This document shows positions 1-6,011 of a stretch of 7,891 nucleotides of DNA, one piece after another (within the stretch, counting starts at the first letter, position 1; the number at the start of each line of letters is the position of its first letter). Position numbers and translations under genes: made by a program. Location: NCBI GenBank assembly GCA_051745835.1, contig JBNJEL010000088.1, positions 1-7,891 of the forward strand. Direction: 5' to 3'. Below the pieces are notes generated by a model. It was given only the letters and a program-made list of their open reading frames with translations, had not been told where the DNA came from and ran no database searches. This stretch comes from JBNJEL01 sp051745835. Its GTDB lineage: Bacteria > Bacillota > Halanaerobiia > Halobacteroidales > Acetohalobiaceae.

Positions 1-624
1 CAGACTATCAAATCAGATATGTCGCTCTACCCGGGAACTAAAGAGCCAATTATCGAGCCGATCAATACTTTTGTAGCCGATGGCTTTCGCGAAAGTGAAA
101 TTACTATCTCTTCCCATACAGGAACACATATTGATGCTCCAGCTCATATGTTAGAGAAGGGAAATTACTTAGCTGATTTAGATGTAGAGGAATTTATGGG
201 GGCTGCTACTATTATTGATTTAGCAGACAAGGATATCTCCTTAATAGAAATTGATCATCTCAAGCCCTATAAGCAGCAGATTAGGGAAGTTGATTTTATT
301 CTACTTCACACCGGTTGGAGTAACTACTGGGGCGCTAAACAGTATTACGAGGACTTTCCTACTTTAAGCGAGGAAGCAGCGTGCTGGTTAGCAGAATTTG
401 AGTTGAAAGGTATCGGTGTCGATGCTATCTCAATTGATGTTATAGATACTACTATCTTTCCTGTGCATAAGCTATTAATGTCTGCAGAGATGAGTATCAT
501 TGAGAACTTAACCAACTTAGCTGAGATTGATAGCCAGTACTTTACTTTAAGTGTCATGCCCTTAAAATATCAAAGTGCTGATGCTTCGCCGGTGCGGGCT
601 GTTGCTATAGAGAATATGTTTTAG
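1..624 (+). CDS. Cyclase / kynurenine formamidase-family metal hydrolase (5' end outside window)
   Basis: The reading frame is open from base 1. Residues before the first internal ATG at 19 (QTIKSD, then MSLYPG) match the family's N-terminal part, so the true start lies upstream and this entry is 5'-partial. The signature metal-binding motif HTGTHIDAPAH is at bases 115-147. It is typical of the cyclase superfamily (KynB, isatin hydrolase and relatives), where the His and Asp residues bind Zn or Mn. Downstream are the family-like stretches HTGWSNYWG and HKLLMSAEMSIIENLTNL, the latter carrying the conserved late His and Glu. Members hydrolyse amide or cyclic bonds, for example N-formylkynurenine. 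No tryptophan-degradation gene is visible nearby, so the substrate cannot be assigned. No signal peptide can be judged because the N-terminus is missing. A terminator follows about 55 bp downstream. The family call is firm; a kynB label would be a guess. Confidence 0.9.
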   Translation, partial: QTIKSDMSLYPGTKEPIIEPINTFVADGFRESEITISSHTGTHIDAPAHMLEKGNYLADLDVEEFMGAATIIDLADKDISLIEIDHLKPYKQQIREVDFILLHTGWSNYWGAKQYYEDFPTLSEEAACWLAEFELKGIGVDAISIDVIDTTIFPVHKLLMSAEMSIIENLTNLAEIDSQYFTLSVMPLKYQSADASPVRAVAIENMF

Positions 625-677
625 CTTTATTAATCATAGTTAGCTATCGAAAAAAAGAATAAGAGTAGATTAAGTAG

Positions 678-717
678 GTGATTCTATTGTTAAAGATAGA
701 ATCGCTTTATTTTTTAT
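678..717 (+). terminator. Rho-independent terminator of the cyclase-family gene
   Basis: A stem of eight perfect pairs (GATTCTAT, 680-687, with ATAGAATC, 696-703) can extend by one G-T and one G-C pair to 678/705. It closes an 8-nt loop and is followed at once by a T-rich tract (706-716). It lies 54 bp after the stop codon at 622-624 and separates this gene from the membrane-protein gene downstream. Confidence 0.8.
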
Positions 718-819
718 CTAATAATATGATAATATTAATCAGGAGCAGGATTACAATAGTAATTACAGAAATTAACATAGGTGCTTTAACTAATGGACTA
801 ACATATCTTGTTAGAGGGG

Positions 820-828
820 TGGTATAAT
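820..828 (+). promoter_or_regulatory. Extended -10 element (TGGTATAAT) before the His-rich membrane protein gene
   Basis: TATAAT at 823-828 is a perfect -10 hexamer preceded by TG at the extended -10 position. No -35-like hexamer is visible 16-18 bp upstream, which is tolerated when an extended -10 is present. Transcription would begin near 835. The same bases overlap a GAGGGGTGG stretch (815-822) that could instead act as a ribosome binding site for a start codon near 824-830. The two readings compete and the sequence alone does not settle which is right. Confidence 0.45.
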
Positions 829-898
829 CGCAGAGAGAAATAATAAAATTCCATTCTTAATTACAATTTCTTATCTACTATCATTCTTAACTATTCGC

Positions 899-1525
899 TT
901 GATGGTTACTATTGCTGGCTCGGCTAAGAGTGGATTTGCTCAGGCAGCTAAAGAAGGCTTAACACCAGAGGCTAATTTCTATATTGGACGTAATATTATT
1001 CTCTTTGGTCATCATATCCATCACTTTTACTTTGGAATATTACTAATTTGTATAGCTGGTTGGATTGCTATTGTGCGCTTGCCTAAGATTAGTTTAGAAA
1101 GAACTGCTCTAATTTATGGCGCTGGTTTAGGACTATTTATGGATGAGATTGGTTTATTACTGACTTGGGGTGATTACTATTCTGGTCTCACTTACTTATT
1201 GAGTATCTTTTTAGGCGGAGTACTATTAAATATAGTCTTCTTCCCAAGGTTCTGGTATGAGGTAAAGGAGAAGCTGTTGGCTAATAATCCCCATACCATA
1301 ATTTCAGATTTAGTATTAGAAAAGACTAACTTTATCGAGGTGATTGATACTATGAGTGATCAAGCAAGCAAGACCGAACGAGCCAGTTTAACTTTTAGCG
1401 GCATTATCTATCTCTGTTTAGGAGGATTGATCTTACTCTATCCTCAATTTGTTTATTATTGGGTAGCGGGAGCTTTCTTTATTCAAGGAGTTTCCTCTTT
1501 AATTAGAGCCTGGCAGGGGGAATAA
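899..1525 (+). CDS. Uncharacterised multi-pass membrane protein with HHIHHF motif; start uncertain
   Basis: I do not recognise a named family. From the first usual start codons (TTG 899, ATG 902) the protein is 208 residues. Hydrophobic segments lie at about 43-58, 70-90, 95-115 and, as a C-terminal pair, 166-181 and 184-202. A cluster HHIHHF (residues 38-43) sits just before one membrane segment and a DE pair (82-83) lies inside the next; together they could form a metal site. The frame stays open upstream to the stop at 812-814, and 848-907 encodes a good membrane helix (IPFLITISYLLSFLTIRL), preceded by a charged AERNNK stretch. The real protein therefore probably begins near 824-830, at about 233 residues, although no ATG, GTG or TTG exists there in frame. 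Neither 899 nor 902 has a ribosome binding site. The gene is probably monocistronic, ending 240 bp before the next gene. Confidence 0.7.
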   Translation: MMVTIAGSAKSGFAQAAKEGLTPEANFYIGRNIILFGHHIHHFYFGILLICIAGWIAIVRLPKISLERTALIYGAGLGLFMDEIGLLLTWGDYYSGLTYLLSIFLGGVLLNIVFFPRFWYEVKEKLLANNPHTIISDLVLEKTNFIEVIDTMSDQASKTERASLTFSGIIYLCLGGLILLYPQFVYYWVAGAFFIQGVSSLIRAWQGE

Positions 1526-1544
1526 TTAAAGATATCATCTTTAA
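1526..1544. repeat. Short inverted repeat directly after the membrane-protein stop codon
   Basis: TTAAAGAT (1526-1533) and ATCTTTAA (1537-1544) are perfect reverse complements separated by 3 bases. No T-run follows on the + strand, so it is at best a weak terminator or an mRNA-stabilising hairpin. Confidence 0.4.
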
Positions 1545-1654
1545 GCGCGTTAATGAGCATGTAATGGAGGGAACTTATATCAGTAAGGCAGCAGAAAAGC
1601 GGTGCTCTAGCGGTAAGTATAACTCCTATTAATGTAGGTGAATGAAAGAATCTT

Positions 1655-1684
1655 TCATATTTTAAGAATGAGCTTTCATATAAT
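1655..1684 (+). promoter_or_regulatory. Candidate sigma-E-type sporulation promoter upstream of the DUF2157 gene
   Basis: TCATATT (1655-1661) fits the Bacillus sigma-E -35 consensus KMATATT exactly. After a 15-bp spacer, CATATAAT (1677-1684) matches seven of eight positions of the -10 consensus CATACANT. The embedded TATAAT (1679-1684) could also serve the housekeeping sigma factor, but no TTGACA-like hexamer lies at the right distance. The predicted start site near 1691 leaves a leader of about 75 nt before the ATG at 1766. An inverted repeat ATGAAAG / CTTTCAT (1642-1648 / 1652-1658) overlaps the -35 half. The consensus is remembered, and AT-rich DNA yields chance matches, so this is tentative. 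Confidence 0.4.
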
Positions 1685-1765
1685 AATGTAGAAGATCGGC
1701 TATTTAGCAATTCTGTGATGGCTGGGAGATATGTAAGGGACTATTAGACTAAGGAGACTGATGTA

Positions 1766-2776
1766 ATGGGAAAAGAAGATAAAATAATCTTACAAGAGCT
1801 AGAAGAGTGGCATAGTCAAGATTTAATTAAAGAGGACTTATATAACCGCTTATCTGTAATGTACCATACGGAGAATTGGGATTTTTCTACTATTATCAAA
1901 TGGACGTTGGTAATTGGTGCAATATTGATCAGTATAGGAATGATCTCTTTTATCACTCTATTAGTTCAATCGATGGTCTTTGCTATATTAATCTTAACTG
2001 GACTGTCTTTTGCAGCTTATTACTACGGATTCAACTTAAAGCAGCGTGAGTTTAAGTATTACTTTCCTAAGACCGGTAATGCCTTAATTGCTATAGCTAG
2101 CCTACTATTAGGAGCAGATATATTGGCAATTAATGTCTTTATCTTCGATGGTGCTATGCAGATAACTACTCTAATATTCTTAATATCGCTTGCCTATTTA
2201 GGTATTGCTTATTTTAAAGAGACTACCTTAGTTTTAGTCTTTAGTCTATTAGGATTTGCGACCTGGTTTGGTGCGGAGACAGGTTATAGCACTTGGGGGA
2301 TCTACTCTTTAGGTTTGAATTATCCTCTACGTTTTGCTTTAGTTAGTCCCCTAGTGATTTTAATTGGTTATTTACATCAATATTTAGAGCTTGCAGTTCC
2401 TAAATCATTTATTAAGACTTACTACTCCTTTGGCCTTTTGTTTACCAATTTATCACTATGGATTCTATCTATCATTGGCACTGGGGGCGAAGTAATTAGT
2501 ACAGAAATTGGTTCTAATAGTTTAGAACTCTTATTATTTAGTATTTTATGGGGCGTAGTCAATATAGTAGTCTTTATGATTGGGACTAAATTTAAGATTA
2601 AGATGTTTGTAGGTTATGCTGTTACATTTTTGATATTGAACTTATATACTCGTTACTTTGAATATTTTTGGGATAAGATGTATAAGTCGCTATTCTTTAT
2701 AATCTTGGGCGGAATCTCAGTATTTATCGGACTATATTGTGAACGGAAATTAAGTAATCAAGTCAGTAGTGATTGA
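1766..2776 (+). CDS. DUF2157 domain-containing multi-pass membrane protein
   Basis: The 336-residue protein opens with a soluble, charged N-terminal segment of about 42 residues (LQELEEWHSQDLIKEDLYNRL) followed by roughly ten hydrophobic segments between about 43 and 329. This is the architecture of DUF2157 proteins, whose short helical N-terminal domain precedes a membrane-embedded core. The family's biochemical role is not known to me. The ATG at 1766 has an AAGGAG ribosome binding site at 1751-1756; the ATG at 1761 is followed at once by a stop. DUF2157 genes often sit beside a DUF4401 (GDYXXLXY) partner, which is absent here. The gene appears monocistronic, with a strong terminator 12 bp after the stop. 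A sigma-E-like promoter upstream would place expression in the mother cell during sporulation, but that is inference. Confidence 0.85.
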   Translation: MGKEDKIILQELEEWHSQDLIKEDLYNRLSVMYHTENWDFSTIIKWTLVIGAILISIGMISFITLLVQSMVFAILILTGLSFAAYYYGFNLKQREFKYYFPKTGNALIAIASLLLGADILAINVFIFDGAMQITTLIFLISLAYLGIAYFKETTLVLVFSLLGFATWFGAETGYSTWGIYSLGLNYPLRFALVSPLVILIGYLHQYLELAVPKSFIKTYYSFGLLFTNLSLWILSIIGTGGEVISTEIGSNSLELLLFSILWGVVNIVVFMIGTKFKIKMFVGYAVTFLILNLYTRYFEYFWDKMYKSLFFIILGGISVFIGLYCERKLSNQVSSD

Positions 2777-2788
2777 TAATTTAATAGC

Positions 2789-2823
2789 AATCCACTTATA
2801 TTTCAGATATAAGTGGATTTTTT
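2789..2823 (+). terminator. Strong rho-independent terminator of the DUF2157 gene
   Basis: A perfect 13-bp stem (AATCCACTTATAT, 2789-2801, with its reverse complement at 2807-2819) closes a 5-nt loop TTCAG. It runs directly into a T-run at 2818-2823. It lies 12 bp after the stop codon. Confidence 0.9.
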
Positions 2824-2837
2824 ATTTGGTAGGACTC

Positions 2838-2864
2838 ACATTCTGTAGATAGTTTTATAATATA
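2838..2864 (+). promoter_or_regulatory. Candidate promoter of the cysteine-rich protein gene
   Basis: TATAAT at 2856-2861 is a perfect -10 hexamer, but no -35-like hexamer lies 16-18 bp upstream. Read instead as a sigma-K-type element, AC (2838-2839), a 16-bp spacer and TATAATATA (2856-2864) fit the pattern AC-N16-CATANNNTA with one mismatch. Either reading gives a leader of about 60 nt before the GTG at 2928. The evidence is weak in DNA this AT-rich. Confidence 0.35.
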
Positions 2865-2927
2865 TTGTAGGCTAAGTTAGTTTAATTAGCTCTTAAAAGA
2901 ATAATTTAAGTAGAGAGGAGGAAAATT

Positions 2928-3842
2928 GTGAGTCTACCAAGTTTATTTTGTAATCATAAACGGGAGGTTTCTTTCTGTTGTCTACAGATAGTGCCGGCTA
3001 GTTTAGAGGTGGATAATTTAACGGCAGAAGATTTAGAAATTACCTTTACTCCGCGGTTAAGATGTTGTCAGAGTACAGAAGAAGTAAGCTGTTTTCAGAC
3101 AGCAGAGATAGAATTATCAGTAATTAAGTTAGTTGGCTGTATTGATTATGCTATCTCTACTATTGAAGGTGGAATTTTAGGTGATTTTGGTTCGGAAACA
3201 GTAGATCTCTGTTGTAGCAGTACAGTCTGTGTTAATAATATAATTTGTGTAGCAGATGATGAATTTAGTTGTCCGGATAATTTAACAGAAGAGCTAGAAA
3301 TTAATCCAATTACTGTCGAACTTGATGGAGTTACAGTCGAAGATTGTCCAGCGTCTAATCAATCAGATAAACAGATTATTAAGTTCAGAGGTCAATTTAC
3401 ACTACCGGATATTTGCAAGCCAGAACCACCGGTAGTCTGTCCCAAGGTAGCTAATTTAGTCGTAGATAATAATCAATTTATGATAGAGATTACTCAATTC
3501 AATGGTACTTGGTGTTATGATGTTACTGTTAAGCCGGGCAGTCAGGACTTAAGCTTTTGGATTTTAGAACTATGTTCGGATATAGCAGCAGAAGATATTA
3601 CTAATGTAACTAGAAATGGAGATCCGTTTAATAATTTTGAGATAGTTGATGATCCGATTACCGGTTTGCGAGGGATTAAGTTTGAAGGTGGGCAGACTTC
3701 TACAGAGAATACTGTAAGATACTGTTTTGATCTAAATGGTGATGAAGATTTTGGAATAACGACTGTTAATACTGGAGTTAAGACCGGTGGCGGAGATCAA
3801 GCTTTCGATATCGAACCTATCTGTGGTCCGGAATGTCCGTAA
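2928..3842 (+). CDS. Cysteine-rich acidic protein of unknown function
   Basis: The 304-residue protein has 20 cysteines, including adjacent pairs at 17-18, 46-47 and 95-96, and a C-terminal CGPECP. It is strongly acidic and has no signal peptide or membrane segment. Residues 20-160 look like alternating beta-strands. The C-terminal part (about 171-303: WCYDV, LSFWILELC, ITGLRGIKF, VRYCFDLNG, GVKTGGG, CGPEC) resembles, from memory, a beta-rich domain recurring in bacterial surface-type proteins. I cannot name the family. The GTG start at 2928 is supported by AGAGGAGG (2914-2921) with a 6-base gap. The gene is alone between two terminators. Many cysteines without a secretion signal in a likely spore-former suggest a spore-coat or other crosslinked structural protein; a metal-binding protein is the main alternative. 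Both are speculation. Confidence 0.75.
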   Translation: MSLPSLFCNHKREVSFCCLQIVPASLEVDNLTAEDLEITFTPRLRCCQSTEEVSCFQTAEIELSVIKLVGCIDYAISTIEGGILGDFGSETVDLCCSSTVCVNNIICVADDEFSCPDNLTEELEINPITVELDGVTVEDCPASNQSDKQIIKFRGQFTLPDICKPEPPVVCPKVANLVVDNNQFMIEITQFNGTWCYDVTVKPGSQDLSFWILELCSDIAAEDITNVTRNGDPFNNFEIVDDPITGLRGIKFEGGQTSTENTVRYCFDLNGDEDFGITTVNTGVKTGGGDQAFDIEPICGPECP

Positions 3843-3854
3843 CTAAATATATAG

Positions 3855-3890
3855 CTAAGAGTCGGTGCTTAAAGTGCCGACTTTTAGTTT
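3855..3890 (+). terminator. Rho-independent terminator after the cysteine-rich gene
   Basis: The left arm CTAAGAGTCGGTGC (3855-3868) pairs with GTGCCGACTTTTAG (3874-3887) over 14 bp, including three G-T wobbles, around a 5-nt loop TTAAA. A short T stretch follows. It starts 12 bp after the stop codon. Confidence 0.75.
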
Positions 3891-3937
3891 AGAGATGATT
3901 TATTAGAGGTTCTCTTTATTTTTGTAGCTATTTCTTT

Positions 3938-3943
3938 TATAAT
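3938..3943 (+). promoter_or_regulatory. Possible -10 box for trmL
   Basis: TATAAT at 3938-3943 matches the -10 consensus and lies 44 bp before the trmL start. No convincing -35 exists at 16-18 bp (TTGTAG at 3922-3927 is only 10 bp away). The promoter is therefore weak or miscalled. Confidence 0.35.
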
Positions 3944-3986
3944 AATTATATGATTTTAATTTTATTGCTGATAAGGGGGCACTAAG

Positions 3987-4445
3987 ATGAATATAGTACT
4001 TTATCAACCAGAGATTCCACCAAATACAGGAAATATAGCTCGCACCTGTGCCTGTACTGGAGTTAAACTGCACTTAATTAAACCATTAGGTTTCTCTACT
4101 GATGAGAAAGCAGTTAAGAGAGCAGGTTTAGATTATTGGGATGAAGTGGAAATCTATTATTATGATAGCTTTAGTGAATTAGAAATTAAGTATCCGGAGG
4201 CTAACTTCTATTTAGCTACAAAGTTTGCTACTAAATTCTATACTGAGGTTGATTATAGTAGCGAGGACTTTGTCGTCTTTGGTCGGGAAACAGCAGGACT
4301 GCCGGATGAAATCATGGAGCGTTACTCTGATAGTTGTATTCGTATCCCGATGTTGCCGCAACTTAGATCACTTAATTTGGCTAATTCAGTTTCAATTATT
4401 CTCTATGAGGCTTTAAGGCAGACGGGTTTTAGTAAGTTAGTTTAA
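3987..4445 (+). CDS. trmL: tRNA (cytidine/uridine-34 2'-O)-methyltransferase TrmL (SPOUT family)
   Basis: TrmL uses S-adenosylmethionine to 2'-O-methylate the wobble nucleotide of tRNA-Leu isoacceptors, in the cytoplasm. At 152 residues the protein is the usual length for this minimal SPOUT enzyme (E. coli TrmL is 157). Family motifs are all visible in order: PPNTGNIAR at 11-19 (motif 1), FGRETAGLP at 98-106 (motif 2) and IPM...RSLNLANSV at 120-135 (motif 3), which form the trefoil-knot cofactor site. YEALRQ at 140-145 is the usual C-terminal end. The ATG at 3987 has AAGGGGG (3973-3979) with a 7-base gap. The gene stands alone and converges on the cold shock gene. No truncation or missing key residue is apparent. 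Confidence 0.95.
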   Translation: MNIVLYQPEIPPNTGNIARTCACTGVKLHLIKPLGFSTDEKAVKRAGLDYWDEVEIYYYDSFSELEIKYPEANFYLATKFATKFYTEVDYSSEDFVVFGRETAGLPDEIMERYSDSCIRIPMLPQLRSLNLANSVSIILYEALRQTGFSKLV

Positions 4446-4479
4446 ATGGATAGTAAAAGGTAGGTAAGATAAAGAGTGG

Positions 4480-4520
4480 TTAAATATAAAAAAGGGAACT
4501 TCACAATTATGAAGCTCCCT
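4480..4520 (-). terminator. Rho-independent terminator of the cold shock gene
   Basis: On the minus strand, AGGGAGCTTCA (4520-4510) pairs with TGAAGTTCCCT (4503-4493), all pairs closed with one G-U wobble. The loop is 6 nt and TTTTTTATATTT follows (4493-4482). On the + strand the same hairpin has an A-C mismatch and no T-run, so it is a poorer terminator for the convergent trmL. Confidence 0.85.
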
Positions 4521-4544
4521 GATTATGCTTAGTTAAGTAGAAGA

Positions 4545-4745
4545 TTATAATTTCATTACGTTTTCAGCTTGTAATCCTTTATCGCCTTCCACGATTTCAA
4601 ACTCTACTTCTTCTCCTTCTTCAAGATCCTTAAATCCTTCTTCTTGAATTGCTGAGAAGTGCACAAATACATCATCCTCGTCTGGTCGTTCAATAAATCC
4701 ATAACCTTTCTGACTATCAAACCATTTAACTGTTCCTGTTTCCAT
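4545..4745 (-). CDS. Cold shock protein (CspA/CspB family)
   Basis: This is a single cold-shock domain of 66 residues, the normal length, which binds single-stranded RNA and DNA as an RNA chaperone or antiterminator. The RNA-binding motifs are intact: KGYGFI (RNP1, residues 13-18) and VFVHF (RNP2, 26-30), with WF at 8-9. The composition is very acidic, 19 Asp/Glu against 6 Lys/Arg, more than is usual for the family and consistent with a salt-rich cytoplasm. The ATG is preceded by GGAGGAG (4760-4754 on the minus strand). A perfect consensus promoter lies about 40 bp upstream. The transcript leader would be only about 35 nt, lacking the long structured leader of E. coli cspA, so cold induction through a leader RNA seems unlikely. 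It is transcribed away from the lipoprotein gene and toward trmL. Confidence 0.95.
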   Translation of the reverse strand: METGTVKWFDSQKGYGFIERPDEDDVFVHFSAIQEEGFKDLEEGEEVEFEIVEGDKGLQAENVMKL

Positions 4746-4786
4746 AAAAATAACTCCTCCTATTAATCATATTCACTACATTGGTA

Positions 4787-4815
4787 ATTATAGCATGTTG
4801 TGATTATTTTGTCAA
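4787..4815 (-). promoter_or_regulatory. Perfect consensus promoter of the cold shock gene
   Basis: On the minus strand, TTGACA (4815-4810), a 17-bp spacer and TATAAT (4792-4787) match the housekeeping consensus at all twelve positions. TG sits at the extended -10 position (TGCTATAAT). The predicted start is near 4780. High constitutive expression is expected. Confidence 0.9.
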
Positions 4816-4821
4816 AATAAT
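4803..4821. repeat. Inverted repeat over the -35 of the cold shock promoter
   Basis: ATTATTTT (4803-4810) and AAAATAAT (4814-4821) are perfect reverse complements with a 3-bp spacer, centred on the -35 hexamer. It could be an operator or simply AT-rich coincidence. Confidence 0.4.
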
Positions 4822-4890
4822 GAGTAAATTCGTCTTGTGATAGTTAAATAATGTTATTTTGTTGGAATGATATCTATTTAAATTCGAATA

Positions 4891-4899
4891 TGTTATAAT
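4891..4899 (+). promoter_or_regulatory. Extended -10 promoter of the DUF4349 lipoprotein gene
   Basis: TGTTATAAT combines a perfect -10 hexamer (4894-4899) with TG at the extended position. No clear -35 is seen at 16-18 bp. It lies 33 bp before the chosen ATG at 4933 and is divergent from the cold shock promoter about 75 bp away. Confidence 0.55.
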
Positions 4900-4932
4900 A
4901 ATATTAAACTAAGTTAGCAGGAGGTGGAGATA

Positions 4933-5784
4933 ATGCAAGGTAATAATAAGTTATTAATTAGTGCAATTTTAATTGGACTATTAGTAGTAATTACTGGCTG
5001 TCAAGCGCCTGAAAGTAATCCAGTCAGTAAAGTAGAGAGTCCACAGCAAACCATGATGGCTGATAATTCCTCACAAGCGCAGCATAGTAGTCGTCAAAAT
5101 AGTGAAAGTGATAGTAGTAATTCAGAAATTAGGGAGCAGAAAATAATTAAGGAAGCTCGATTGCGTTTAGAGAGTAAGGATTTATCTAAAGTCTATCCGC
5201 AGATAAAAGAATTAGTTTCTGATTATGATGGTTATATAGCTAATTCTCGTCACTGGGAGAGCAATAATCAACAGCAGCATTATCGTTATATACTTAAGAT
5301 TCCTCAAAAACACTTTACTACTATCTTAACTAAATTAGAACAGTTGGGGGTAGTGCAGGATAAAGAAATTAGTAGTCAGGATGTAACAAAGGAATATATT
5401 GATCTTCAGGCTAGATTAAAAAACTTTAAGGCGCAGGAAGAACGTTATTTAGAGCTATTAGAAGAGGCACAAGCAATAGAGGATATACTTAAGATAGAGC
5501 AGGAGTTAAATCGTGTTCGCACTAAGATAGAACAGATTCAAGGTCAGTTAAAGTATTATAATAATCGCATTGAATTAGCAACTATTACTCTTAATCTATC
5601 CGAACCGCGTCCAGTAATGGATAGCAATTTAGAATTGACAGCTAGCTTTAAAGAAGCAGTGCGCAGATTTATCGATAGCATTAACTTAATTATTGTTTTA
5701 GTAGGTGCTTTGATACCGTGGTTAATTGTATTAGGAGTTGTTGGTACAATCGGTTACTTGATTTTTAAGGCGCAACGTAATTAA
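4933..5784 (+). CDS. DUF4349 domain-containing lipoprotein
   Basis: I choose ATG 4933 (283 residues) over GTG 4924, because that GTG overlaps the ribosome binding site AGGAGG (4919-4924), which sits 8 bases before 4933. The N-terminus is a lipoprotein signal: hydrophobic residues 7-20, then the lipobox ITGC with lipidated Cys23. A Ser/Gln/Asn-rich linker runs to about 65. The DUF4349 domain spans roughly 70-225, with a predicted coiled coil at about 155-210 (YIDLQARLKNF, LKIEQELNRVRTKIEQIQGQL). A membrane segment at about 250-276 ends in a short basic tail. The chain would thus be held at both ends, by lipid and by helix, with the domain outside the membrane. The function of DUF4349 is not known to me; its layout suggests an envelope scaffold or sensor. 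The gene is single and faces the convergent tRNA terminator. Confidence 0.88.
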   Translation: MQGNNKLLISAILIGLLVVITGCQAPESNPVSKVESPQQTMMADNSSQAQHSSRQNSESDSSNSEIREQKIIKEARLRLESKDLSKVYPQIKELVSDYDGYIANSRHWESNNQQQHYRYILKIPQKHFTTILTKLEQLGVVQDKEISSQDVTKEYIDLQARLKNFKAQEERYLELLEEAQAIEDILKIEQELNRVRTKIEQIQGQLKYYNNRIELATITLNLSEPRPVMDSNLELTASFKEAVRRFIDSINLIIVLVGALIPWLIVLGVVGTIGYLIFKAQRN

Positions 5785-5804
5785 TCGTAGATAATGCTCT
5801 TAAA

Positions 5805-5837
5805 TTACAAAAAACTATCAAGTTAACTTGATAGTTT
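5805..5837 (-). terminator. Terminator of the tRNA-Pro/tRNA-Tyr unit
   Basis: A 26-bp perfect palindrome (arms 5812-5824 and 5825-5837) folds into an 11-bp stem with a TTAA loop. On the minus strand it runs into TTTTTT (5814-5809), five bases after the CCA end of tRNA-Tyr. It may also slow transcription arriving from the lipoprotein gene, but the + side has only a short T stretch. Confidence 0.85.
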
Positions 5838-5841
5838 AAAA

Positions 5842-5928
5842 TGGTGGAGGGGAGAGGATTCGAACCTCTGAAGGCATCGCCGGCAGATTTACAGTCTGCT
5901 CCCTTTGACCAGACTCGGGAACCCCTCC
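5842..5928 (-). tRNA. tRNA-Tyr (anticodon GTA)
   Basis: The acceptor stem pairs GGAGGGG (5928-5922) with CCCCTCC (5852-5846), followed by discriminator A and an encoded CCA (5844-5842). The anticodon arm is GCAGA-CTGTAAA-TCTGC, placing anticodon GTA at 5892-5890. The T-arm GGTTCGAATCC is present. An extended variable arm gives the class II form and a total of 87 nt with CCA, as expected for bacterial tRNA-Tyr. Confidence 0.97.
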
Positions 5929-5933
5929 AAAAA

Positions 5934-6011
5934 TGGTCGGAGCAGCAGGATTTGAACCTGCGACCCCCTGGTCCCAAACCAGGTGCGCTAGCCAAACTGC
6001 GCCATGCTCCG
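5934..6011 (-). tRNA. tRNA-Pro (anticodon TGG)
   Basis: The acceptor stem pairs CGGAGCA (6011-6005) with TGCTCCG (5944-5938), followed by discriminator A and an encoded CCA (5936-5934). The anticodon arm is CCTGG-TTTGGGA-CCAGG, giving anticodon TGG at 5976-5974. Its 78 nt including CCA is normal. It lies 5 nt upstream of tRNA-Tyr, and both are evidently processed from one transcript. Confidence 0.97.

Noticed and set aside
1483..1710. Minus-strand open frame of 75 codons.
   Set aside because: It overlaps the end of the membrane-protein gene, has no ribosome binding site, and its product looks like the antisense of AT-rich DNA.
1507..1740. Possible remnant of a small gene or pseudogene between the two membrane-protein genes (short open stretches in frames 1 and 2, with phrases such as VNEHVMEGTYISKAAEK and SGALAVSITPINVGE).
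   Set aside because: The stretches are broken by stops, lack a start with a ribosome binding site, and match no family I recognise. A slight likeness to SpoIIID helix-turn-helix sequences is too weak to use.
4225..4416. Second plus-strand frame inside trmL, and a minus-strand frame inside the cyclase-family gene (345-557).
   Set aside because: Both lie entirely inside genes with strong family motifs and have no ribosome binding sites.
5812..5837. The 26-bp perfect palindrome considered as an attachment site or protein-binding site next to tRNA genes.
   Set aside because: Its position 5 bp past the CCA end of tRNA-Tyr and the following minus-strand T-run explain it as a terminator. There is no integrase gene or duplicated tRNA end nearby.
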